NCBI GenBank assembly: GCA_029945375.1
Contig: CM057062.1
Span: forward strand, 3,053,564-3,117,563
DNA length: 64,000 nt
DNA from: Agaricus subrufescens
Lineage: Eukaryota > Basidiomycota > Agaricomycetes > Agaricales > Agaricaceae
Direction: 5' to 3'
Shown piece after piece: positions 45,074 to 55,900 of the stretch. How positions within the stretch are numbered: position 1 is the stretch's first letter; each line of letters begins with the position of its first letter. A model generated the notes under the pieces. That model did not search any database, was not told the origin of the DNA, and saw only the letters and a list, made by a program, of their open reading frames with translations. The position numbers and the translations under genes are program-made.

Positions 45074-45798
45074 ACAGGTGGCCGTGCTGACTGCTTCCCT
45101 CAATAGCAGCAACTTTTTGTGCCCACCGCCTACTCTGATCACGCCGACTGCACACTTTGCATAATGTCTCTCCTTTCAACGACCTACGTCCTTAGCAGTG
45201 AGCGATCGCTGGTATACCCCGGCCTCTAGCCCCCTGTTATCTCTTGGTTCGGCGCTCTTAAGGTATGAAGCTGGCTACTCTGATCGTGCTGGTGGCTCCC
45301 ATTTGTCTTTCTTTTCCTCTGAAAGACTGACAGTAGACTACAGAGGGCCACTCACGCAACCAGAAAACCACTTTCCAGCCATTAAATGCGGAGATCATCC
45401 GTTTGTACTCAAATTCACGGAGGCCATTAGGGAGGCAGAAAAGAGAAGAAAGGCTGCGGAAAGGGAGGTGGGGGATGGGGGGAGAGCGGCGGCAAAACGG
45501 GTGTATCCGTCAGGAAGACGACCACAAAAAAGGCGGGCGAGAGAGCCATAGCAGTTGGGAAGCACAACGCTAAGAATAGTCTTCATCACGCTATGGTTAA
45601 TTTCCAAGTGAAACCATCAGTAAGTCATCTATCTGCTAGCCTGAAGTGAGAAAATCATAAGAACGCAATCTACAGGATTAGAGTTTAGCGTCTTGGGCAA
45701 ATGCCGAGCACCTTGCGGGTTTTCATGACGGAGAAAGTGCCTTGAGGCATCTTCTTTCTTCCCTCCCACTACTACCCCCACTTCCCTCTCTGCATACG
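45074..45798. other. Intergenic between palindrome and NLR unit 9
   Basis: No gene is supported. A 117-codon plus-strand frame (45198-45551) is rich in Arg, Lys and Glu and has no recognised relatives. The right end is the NLR leader with upstream ATG at 45701. Confidence 0.45.
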
Positions 45799-48230
45799 AT
45801 GGCGCCCCGCAAGAAAAAAGATATAGTCAAGGGGTGGTTATCGAGTTTCTTCCCCCCCTCAAAAAATACAGCTCATGAAGGTAAGTGTCACGATGAAAAG
45901 GCTGTATATATCTAATCACAGCCTCACTCGTGCCATGCAGGATCAGGGGGTTTCTTCGAAAACGCAGAAAACTTCGTTGTCAGAGATTCAAAGTTGACGT
46001 CCGTACTAGGAGATCAACATATTTACACGGTGAACAATAATCCGGTGTTCAACATACAAGGTGATCGCACCTCGGTGACACAGAGTAAGCAATATCGTAC
46101 TATGGCTTCTATTTGAGCTGACTTTATCGTTATCCAGTCATGAGCCTCCTTTCGCAGCATATCATACAAGGTGCTGCTCACGACTCCTCCGCTCGCACCC
46201 CTCCTCCCCGTTGCCACCCCGAGACTCGTGTCAAGTTGATCGCTCGTATTACTGCCTGGTTTCAGGGTCAAGGCCTACAGGAATTGCTATTATGGATTAC
46301 TGGTCCTGCTGGTGTTGGGAAATCGGCCATCGTCCAAACGTTTGCAGAGTATCTCGCCAAGTCAAAGTCCCTCGGAGCGTCCGTATTCATCTCTCGCCCA
46401 AACAAACGAAACAACCCAGATAGAATCCTTATCACCATCGTCTATCAGTTGGCCACTCGGATCGAGGCGTATCGGAATTACATCGTTGAACGAATAAGCC
46501 TCGATCCAGAATTGTTACGCGGGGATATGGAATCCCAGTTTGTGACGTTCATTGTTGAACCATTCATAGAGAGGAAGATTGGAGCAGGTGGTCAACGGTG
46601 GGGCATATTATTAGACGGGCTTGATGAACTTCGAGGAGAAGACGCGCAGTGTAACATTGTTCAACTCATCAGCGCCTTTGTGCGTGAACACCGCGACACT
46701 CCGCTCGTCTGGCTAATTGCCAGTCGCCCCGAGTCACACCTATCCAATATGTTTGAGGATGATGAAGTGCGTGGTAACTGCTCGACCGAGTTTGTTCCTA
46801 TCGACTCGACGGAGGCATGCAAAGATGTTGAACGGTTTTTACGATCAAATTTCAAGGCAACCCAGAAGAAGTTTCGGCATTCTGTTCAAAGTGACTGGCC
46901 TAGCGACGCTGATTTCCCGAAACTCACTGCTGCTGCTGCTTCGGGCCTTTTTGCCTATGCCGAAGTAGTGATGCGATTCGTCAGGGATCCGGATCACGGC
47001 GACCCTACCCCGCGGTTTGAAATTCTGATATCTGTTATTGACCGTTCTGCTGCCGTGCCAACAGAAGACAATCCGTTTGTGCATTTGGACGCGCTCCATC
47101 ACGAAATCCTTTCTTCGATTCCACCAACCCACTGGCCTGCAGCCAAACTAGTACTTGGATTCTCTATCCACGGGATAGATGACCTTCGTCTACAAAGTTT
47201 CAGAACGCTCAGAGGGATGTCCATTCTCTTCACCCTCAGCCGCAATACTATTTATGCATCTCTGATCAAGTGTCGATCTGCGCTAAAGATACCAGATTGG
47301 AAAGTTGCGCATAAGGAGAATTTGACGTTCCTTCATGCATCATTCTCCGATTTCCTCAAAGACTCGGCTCGGTCTGGGAAATTTTATGTCGGGGATAGCA
47401 CCGACGTGGACAAAGTTGTAACATCAAACTTGGTAGAGCTTTGGAAGAAGTGTAGCGGGGATGATATTGCGCCGGGTACGTAGCGTGTTCTCATCTTCAT
47501 CACGAACATTGAAGCCGTATCCATTTCAGCATTAATTGAATCTACCTGGCTTCAATATTGCTCAAAGGTAGGCGGCGAGAGGTCGTCATCAGCAGTTGTG
47601 AAATTCCACGCGGCACTCTTCCGTGACATGGTTGGTTCTATCGCAATGTTTCCACGCCACATGTGGAAGATACGGCCAATGGCCCATTATGAACTGGTGT
47701 TACAGGAGGTCCACATGGCCAAGCTATGCTACTGTCTAATCCCGGAACACTTGTTTGAGTTTGTCGGGTAGGAGGTACGCGCTCCGAACACTTTTATTTT
47801 CAGTCCTGGGCCTCACTAATTTCAAAGCAACTTGGGCTCGCGAGCGATAATGTGAAACTTGGCCGGAAAGCAGAGCTCGGGAGCCTCACATTTGAATACC
47901 TTGATTGGAAAGGGATGAGCCCGGCTAAAGTTTTTTACGGGCAATCGGGCAAGGTTCTCAAGGAGGAGGGCTGGGTAATCAATCGAGTGAGCGCACCTAC
48001 TTTGACATGGTTGAATTCTCATGATGATGATGTTTTCGTCTTCCCGACAGCCACGTTCGAGTACCGAATTGAAGACATTTGTGTCAGAGCTAGAAGACAC
48101 TCAGCGAGGCTCACCGGGGCTCGAGGTTGTTGTTTTTGGAGGCCTACCATGTGGGCGGGTGGTAACGTTTCAATGTAAAGCGGCGACTAATGGAACTGTC
48201 GTATATTATGCGATTCCCTTTCCTGAATAA
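45799..48230 (+). pseudogene. NACHT NLR-like gene, unit 9 (nonsense at end of exon 4)
   Basis: Six exons: 45799-45880, 45941-46084, 46138-47475, 47530-47774, 47828-47986 and 48051-48230. Exons 1-3 are open, with MAPRKKKDIVKGWLSSFF, SVLGDQ and NIQGDRTSVTQ pseudo-repeats, GPAGVGKSAIV, ILLDGLDEL and LIASRPES. The last-but-one codon of exon 4 is TAG (47769-47771), where other units have Tyr or Phe. A protein would therefore end there and lack exons 5-6 (112 codons). Exons 5 and 6 themselves are still open and end YYAIPFPE, so the nonsense may be recent. Intron 3 (54 nt) has an in-frame TAG. It could still make a functional NACHT protein without the C-terminal module. Confidence 0.8.
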
Positions 48231-49729
48231 ATGTATACAGAGTTGTTCTTATTGCGACATTGTCAACTAGTTTCTACCCAATCACTGTTCGGATATCGCA
48301 AACGATAGTAAGGATGTAATTGTGTCAGAGTAAAATGATTATATAAATCTTGTAGACAACGCTTCCTGGATCCTCTTATTGCAAGCTTGAAGATGACAAG
48401 CCGAGCGATTGTCATATTTCGTCAATTTCTTTTCAGTTCCAAAGAACACTTCACACAGTATTCAAATGGTAGTTTCGGCTGTAGTGAGCACCTGGGCTTG
48501 AATACACATGTAAAATGGGCTGCACTAGTATGTGGACAAGCAGGATGGCACAATGAGGGTGCCATATATTGGCAGTATCTGGCGAGTATGGGCAGGGCAG
48601 CCGGGATGTGCCGGTAGGTGGGCATTGCACGAGAGTCCTGCGAGAATCAAACACTCAAAAAAGGAAGCTCGGATCAATTCAACATGCCCTTCCGGCAGTG
48701 ACGTGCTGCAGTGTTGAGTTCCACGAACCTGTCCTCTCCGACGAGTGCTGGTCACTGGGAGGAAAATCATCTGTCTTCTTTCGACACTACCTCTAGTATC
48801 CCTTCCAACCATCTCTAGGAGCGGCGGTTTGTCAACTTAACGATATTGAGTGTGTTAGGGGCGGGCAAAAGGGGAACCCAAGTGCGTTCAGACTGCTTCA
48901 ACTCGACAATCAGCGACGAACTTCTATTAATAGGTCAAGCAGCATTGTATTCTCAAGAGGGACGAGCTACTGCATGTGTTTCCAAGCAATCACTATCTAG
49001 AGGTATCGCTTACTCTGAGCACGCTTGTGTAAATTTGTCCATGATCTACCAAATCATTTATTCCATTTACATCATGCGTTACCTAACGTCGCCGATCACC
49101 CGGTTTATCGCTACATCGGAGAAAAGGAGAGCCCCTGTCTCACGGACCTCCTCCCATCTCACCCATCATATACTGTGTATCGTTTATAATTTTGGTGAGT
49201 AGTAGTCATACTGCAGCCTACTAATGCTTGGCATATATTCTGATATGATCGTCATATTTAGCTCTGATATCCCAACTCTGTCAACTCATCCCTCCCATCG
49301 TCATTAATCCCAATCTCAGACGAAATACGCACTCTAACAACACTGCCAAAAGGGGGTGAAAAGAAGAGAAAAAATCAAGGAAATGGAGAAGGCAGAGAGC
49401 GACAGCGGAACAAGCATATCTGCATGCCAGATGAACGCGAAAACGCCGGGCGAAGGGCCATCACAGTCGACGACGCAAGTACGATATTGAGAGGTCTTGA
49501 TCAGGCTAGGGTTAACGTCCACCTTCACATGTCTTCCAATCGGTGAGTCACCCATCCAAGAGCCTGAAGTGAATAGATCATAAGAATGCAATTCACGGGT
49601 CCTATATGTCAGGAGATGGCTTCTTGGGCAAATGCCGAGCGCCCTGCACGTTTTGTTGATGCAGGGCAGTGCCTCGAAGCATATCCTTCTTTCCTCCCAC
49701 CACCACCGCTACTTACCTCTCCATACAAC
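48231..49729. other. Intergenic between NLR units 9 and 10
   Basis: No gene is supported. The stretch about 48490-48800 is homologous to the sequence on both sides of the palindrome (about 40930-41211 and 45064 onward) and holds the uninterrupted GGATCAATTCAACA. The right end is the NLR leader with upstream ATG at 49632. Confidence 0.5.
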
Positions 49730-51653
49730 ATGCCGCCCAAGAAGAAACGAGTCAAATTCAAACAGTGGCTCTCAAGTTTCTTTCCCCCTAAGGACACGAG
49801 CCATGAAGGTCCGTGCTCCAATGATAAGACTATTGATCTGATGAGAGCTTTCCTCACGTCGTACAGGATCGGGAGGCCTCTTTGAGAATGCGGAAGGCAT
49901 CGCTGTGAAAGATTCCATCATGACATCTATACGAGGAGATCAGCATAATAATAATACCGTGAACAACACCACGATGAACAATCCAGTATTCAACATGCAA
50001 GGTGATCACGCCACGGTGACACAGAGTAGGTAAATCTCATATTCGAGCTTCTACTCGAGCTTATTGCTTCTTTTCAAGTCATGAATCTGCTCTCTCAACA
50101 TATAATTCAGGGCGCTGCTCACGATTCCTCCGCTCGTACCCCCCCTCCTCGCTGCCATCCCGATACTCGTGTCAAATTAATCGCCCGTATTAAGGCCTGG
50201 TTTGAGGGTCAAAGCCTACAGGAACTACTGTTATGGATCACCGGCCCTGCAGGTGTCGGGAAATCGGCCATCGTCCAGACATTTGCCGAGTATCTTGCCA
50301 AGTCTAAATCCCTTGGTGCATCTGTATTCATCTCTCGCCCGAACAAGCGCAACAAACCAACTAGTATCTTCATCACCATTGCCTACGAGTTGGCGACTCG
50401 GATCGAGGCATATCGTAATTACATTGTTGAACGAATCAGCCTCGATCCGGAATTGTTACGGAGGGACATGGAGACCCAATTTGCGGCGTTTATCATCGAA
50501 CCCTTCGTGGAGAGGAGGATTGGGGCAGGTGGCATACGGTGGGGTATATTATTAGACGGGCTGGATGAACTGCGAGGAGAAGATGCGCAGTGTAACATCA
50601 TTCAACTCATCAGCACCTTTGTGCGCGATCACCGTGACACTCCTCTTGTCTGGATAATAGCCAGTCGTTCCGAGTCACACATATCGAATACGTTTGACGA
50701 TGAAGAAGTACGTCGCAGCTGTTGGACCGAGTATATTCCTATAGACTCCACTGAAGCATGCGAGGACGTCGAGCGATTTTTGCGATCAAGTTTCAAAGCG
50801 ATACAGAAGAAGTTTCGGCACTCTATTCAGAGTGATTGGCCTAGTGACACCGATTTCCTGAAACTCACTGTCGCTGCTTCGGGCCTTTTCGCATATGCCG
50901 AAGTAGTGATGCGATTCATCAAAGATCCAGATCATGGCGATCCTACCTCACGATTTGAGATTTTGATATCCGTTATTGACCGATCCGATGCTGTTCCAAC
51001 GAAAGAAAACCCATTCGTGCATTTAGATGCACTTTACCACGAAATTCTTTCTTCAATTCCACCGGTGCACTGGCCCGCAGCCAAAATCTTGCTTGGATTC
51101 ACTATCCACGAGATTGATGAACTTCGTCTATCGACTTTCAGAACACTCAAAGGGATGTCCATTCTTTTTGAACTCACCCGAAATATTGTTTACGCGTCTC
51201 TAATCAAATGTCGATCTGCACTCAAGATACCAGATTGGAAAGTTGCACATAAGGAAGGAGTTGTATTCCTTCATGCATCATTCGCCGACTACCTCAAAGA
51301 CTCAAGTCGGTCTGGAGACTTTTACGTTGGTGATATTAGCGACATCGAGAGGGTTGTAGCACCGAAAGTTGTAGAGTTTTGGAAGATCTGTAGTGGAGAT
51401 GACGTTGCAACGGGTACGTACAGCGTTTTAGTCTCCGTACTGAACCCTGATGTTGTATTGGCTTCAGCATTGATTGGATCTACGTGGCTTCAATATTGCT
51501 CACAAGCAAGCGGCGAGAGGCCTTCATCTGCAGTTGCAAAATTCCATGCAGCACTCTTCGATGCCATTGTGAACTCTATTTCAAGGTTCCCCCGCCAATC
51601 TTGGGACATGCCATCGTCACTAAAGCTTGACCTGTATGAGCGGCCGCTATTGG
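49730..51653 (+). pseudogene. NACHT NLR-like gene, unit 10, cut by a retrotransposon
   Basis: Exons are 49730-49808, 49867-50025, 50079-51413 and 51468-51653 (truncated). Exon 1 gives MPPKKKRVKFKQWLSSFF and exon 2 FENAEGIAVKDSIM, SIRGDQ and NMQGDHATVTQ. Exon 3 has GPAGVGKSAIV, ILLDGLDEL and IIASRSES (Pro to Ser in the sensor-like motif). Exon 4 stops at YERPLL, where the 5' LTR of element A begins. The LTR supplies two residues and a stop. The remainder of the gene should lie beyond the 3' LTR of element A outside this window. The donor of intron 1 is the weak GTCCGT. Up to the insertion the frame is open, so loss of function is due to the retrotransposon. Confidence 0.85.
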
Positions 51654-52153
51654 TGTTATGACTTAATCTTTTTTTAGTCACTCGACTCATCAGTTGTACT
51701 ATAGTTTCTTTCCTAGTCATATCTACGTAGTATAGGTATTGACTCATTCATAGTCATTCGACTCATCTTTTTCTTTTATGACTAGTTTCTTTCTGACTCC
51801 TTGATGACTCGGTCTCATTTTTCCTTTAGTATATAAACTGTATCATTGTAATACCTTTCCTTAGTCTAGTATCTGTTATCCCTGGGATCTAATCCTAATA
51901 TAACGAGCTAGAACTCGATTTCTCTCTCCTCTACTCTCTGCTCGCTCTCATAGTCCAAGATTCTTGTTCCGAAGTATTAAAACCTTGAGGAGGACGCGGC
52001 TGTCTACCGGAGACAGTGATACGTTCCAAAGAGGCTCTTTAATACCTAGGAGGACGAGTATTCTCTGATATAACTTACCCTTGTGCTAGGGGAGTTATCA
52101 CTCGAGTCACGCTCGCTCTTGTGGTGCTTAGCCTTGGTGCAAGTACCATAACA
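51654..52153 (+). repeat. 5' LTR of element A, 500 bp
   Basis: Begins TGTTATG and ends CATAACA, a perfect 7-bp inverted terminal repeat. It contains TATATAAA at 51830. The left boundary is fixed by the point where NLR unit 10 homology stops. Confidence 0.8.
51830..51872 (+). promoter_or_regulatory. TATA box and putative transcript 5' end of element A
   Basis: TATATAAA (51830-51837) is followed 32 nt after its first base by TAGTCTAGTAT (51862-51872), which is exactly complementary to 52156-52166 just after the LTR. Confidence 0.55.
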
Positions 52154-52155
52154 GA

Positions 52156-52166
52156 ATACTAGACTA
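52156..52166 (+). promoter_or_regulatory. Putative self-primer binding site of element A
   Basis: ATACTAGACTA lies 2 nt after the LTR end. Its reverse complement TAGTCTAGTAT occurs in the LTR at the expected transcript start. This resembles the self-primed Tf1 mechanism rather than tRNA priming. Confidence 0.55.
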
Positions 52167-52962
52167 CTCTCTTTTCGACCCTTGTCTTTGGGATTCGAGG
52201 TTCACCTTTGGTGAGGTTCAACTACGGTTGAGGTCTACTTGAGTTTCAAAATCCAACACTTTATTCCAACACCTTCCGCTTGGGGATTCCCTACAAGCAC
52301 ACACCAATACTACGGCTCCAACATACTCAGCAGCAGCTTCATCTGAAGAATCAGAAGAAGAAGAAGAAACTTTTCAGACACCCCCGAGAAACACTGGAGA
52401 ATCAAAAGGAAAAGAAGTTGAATACACCCCTACAGAACAAGAAGAAAGACACCCACCATCCCCTACCGAGAAAAATCCATCCCCTACCACCCAAGCCGCA
52501 TTTTCATACTACGAACAACCAACTTCTCGCAAAGAAAGAAAGGAAGGAAAAGGCAGAGTCCAAGCGTTTCAGAGAACACTACAAGGCCTTATATCAAGTA
52601 AATCAACTCGTATATCACAACCTAAATTTACCCCATCAAGATCGCGATTGGAAGATCTTCCCCCTATTGGCTCAAGTTCTAGAACTCAAACTTCACTACC
52701 CCAAACCCCATACGACACTAGAAGTCCTCAACAACAAACCGAATCTACCCCCGATTTCTTTGCCGAACCCTCAAGATTTGAAGGAACATATTCAAAATCT
52801 ACAGAAGAATTATCAACTACTTTTGAACAAACCAGATTATCTCGAAGTCCATCCCCAGTCAGACAACCAAGTAAACAACCTACCCCTCAACCAAGCAGAC
52901 CAGTATCTCCAATCCCTACTCCGAGAACTAGAAGCGTATCACCCGCCCTATCAACCCCAATA

Positions 52963-55900
52963 ATGGCACAACCACAGCAACAACAGCAACAACAACAACA
53001 ACAAGCACCTGCACCAGGACAGCGGGAACTACGACTCACAATCCCTGAACCATTTAATGGAAATCGAGACAAATTTGACTCATGGCTACATGGCATGCAA
53101 CTATACCTATTAGGAAATCGAGCAATTTATAACGATGACGCTAGCCGAATTCTATTCATGTTAACCAATATGAAAGGAGGAGAAGCAGACTATTGGGTCC
53201 AAGATTTTATTGAAGCACATACAAACCCACCAGCAGGATATCAAGCAGACGACTACGACGCATTTATAGATCAATTAAAAAGAGACTTTAGACCTGCAGA
53301 CGAAGGAGCTTATGCCAGAAGAAATTTAAAAACATTACAACAACGGAACGCACCCATTGAAGAATTCAACGCACATTTTAAAGTACTTGCAAGAAAATCC
53401 GGCATAACAGATAACAGTGTTACGATCTATTTCTACTATCGGTCCCCTGACCCAGGCCCATATGCTACCGCTCCACCACCATATGCCACCATTACTGTAT
53501 CCGTGTATATGTTCTCATGTTTACTCAGCCATGTTCTCACCGTTAGTCAGACACCTCGGGTATACTTACTCAGCCCGACTTCTCCTTCTATTATTAGGTA
53601 GTCGACTCTTCTATAAGTAGCGTAGTTATACTCTGTATTCCTTACGCTTTACCAACTCGCTATATTCCCTTATCGCTCTCAAGTCTTTGCCTTAAGTTGC
53701 AACCTGAGCTAATCGCTATAAGGTCGTAACATTTGGTAAAGCGTCGTAAAGCTCACCTTGCAGGAAGACCTCTAGTCATTGAGGCAGGAAACCACGAAGG
53801 CTCAATAGTATATGAGCACGGACGACTTCGACCAACTAGGAATCGATTTTGAAACCCTATTCTACGAAGGGCACCGAACCGGAAACAGATTTGAACCCCT
53901 CAGACAAGAGGAAGAACAGGACCAGTCATCAGAAAACGAGGAACCAGAAGAACACGAACCCGAAGGACCAGAACCAGTAGCCGTAGCGCCAAACACACCA
54001 CTCGACGAAGAACTCAACCGACTAGCTAAGGAACTCGAAGAACTCGAACTCAAAGAAATGGCAACCAGCACCACCGAACCCAGAACCAAGATCGACCACA
54101 AAGCCCTCATCGACCCCGGATACTTCGAGGGAGACAGAAAGAAATTCAACGACTGGTGGAGAGGAATAGAAGTATACCTTACCTTCCACCAATATCAAGA
54201 TTCGAACTCCAAGATCCTCATCGCCACCAACCGTCTCCGCGGAGAAATCCCGGGATGGTTTGCTAAACATTGGGAGGACAAAGTCATCAAATCCGACGAC
54301 ACCGCAGACTGGAACACTTTTTCTCAGGAAATAGTAGACGCTTTCTCACCCGGAAACGAAAAGGAGATCGCCAAAGAAAAGATCGAAACGTACAAGCAAG
54401 GAAACACCCACACCAATGACTTCCTGGTCAAATTCACCGCTCTCATTAGTCAATCTGGAACCAACGAGGATCACGCGCTCTATCTTTTAAAGAACCATAC
54501 CAGACCCGACATCATTCACACCATATTGGGATACCCACCGTCCTCTATTCCCACCTCTCTCAAAGGATGGATCGCTGCCATAGGATCTGTCGGAAAAGGA
54601 TGGGAATCTACCGAAAAACGAAGAAACGATCAACGCACCGCCACGGGCGTCACTTATGGAGGAAATGGACAACCCATGGAAATAGGAGCCAGAAAGCTGG
54701 AATGGGATGCAAACGGAAGGCCGAAATGCCTCAAATGCGGAAAGTTCGGACACATTAAGAAGGAATGCCGAGGAGGATCGGGAAGATCCAACATCGAATG
54801 CTATAATTGTGGCAAACCCGGCCACATCGCCAAAGTATGCCGAAGCCCCAAGAAACAAACCAAGATTCGCGCTATTACCACCGGAGAAGAAGGAACAGCC
54901 GAAGAAACTCAACAGGATTTTCCCAAAGGTTCGGAGTAGGCACGAACTCGCGAACCAATGTATCTAGTCGTATGAGAAATCGATATGTTTGCCCTCAGAA
55001 ACGACTAGGAGTGCAGGAGTTAATACTCAAACCGGAAATCACCAAACCTAATGGAGAAACGTTCCAAGCCAAAACCATGCTCGACTCGGGATGCACCCAC
55101 ACCTGTATCGACAAACGAACCGTCTATAAACAGAAAATCCCCACCCACAAACTTGATCATCCCATCCAAGCCACCAACGCCGACGGAACCCCAAGCGGAA
55201 AAGAACCCATCACCAAATTCGTCAACCTGGATCTAAACATAGAAGGACACCAAGAAACTATCGACGCAGTCGTAGCCGAACTGGACTCGGCGGACATCTT
55301 CATTGGACATGACTGGTTAACCAAACACAACCCGGAAATCGACTGGAACCGAGGAACTGTAACCTTCTCAAGATGCCCACCCGAATGCTCAATCAGACAC
55401 ACCAACTTCTCACTACCGGAACACCTACGACGACTTCAAACCAAATGGGAAGACTTCGAAGAAGAAAAGGAACCCGACCCAACCAATCCCCTCGACCTAC
55501 CTGAATACATGAGACCGTACACCCACCTCTTCAACAAAAAGAACTTCGACAAACTACCGAAACGAACCCAATGGGACCACGAGGTCAACCTACTCCCGGA
55601 CGCCCCAAATGAAATCGACGCAAAGGTCTACGAAATGACTCCGAAGGAGGAAATCGAGCTCAACAAATTCCTGGATGAAAACCTGGCCTCTAACCGAATC
55701 CGACCATCTAAAAGCCCTTACGCCGCCCCGTGTTTCTTTGTACCTAAAAAAGACGGATCTCTACGATTATGTCAAGACTATCGGAAGCTCAACGAAGTTA
55801 CTATCAAGGACAAGACCCCCCTACCACTCATTAGCGAAGTCATCGGAAAGCTTAAACACGCCAAATACTTCAACAAGCTCGACATCATCTGGGGATACAA

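Noticed and set aside
45198..45551. 117-codon ORF between palindrome and unit 9 as a gene
   Set aside because: No splice context, no repeats of it near other units, and composition typical of random GC-richer sequence. Kept only as a remark.
52280..52963. 227-codon ORF in the leader of element A as a separate gene
   Set aside because: It is a Lys/Pro/His-rich shadow. The adjacent frame continues into the real gag without a break.
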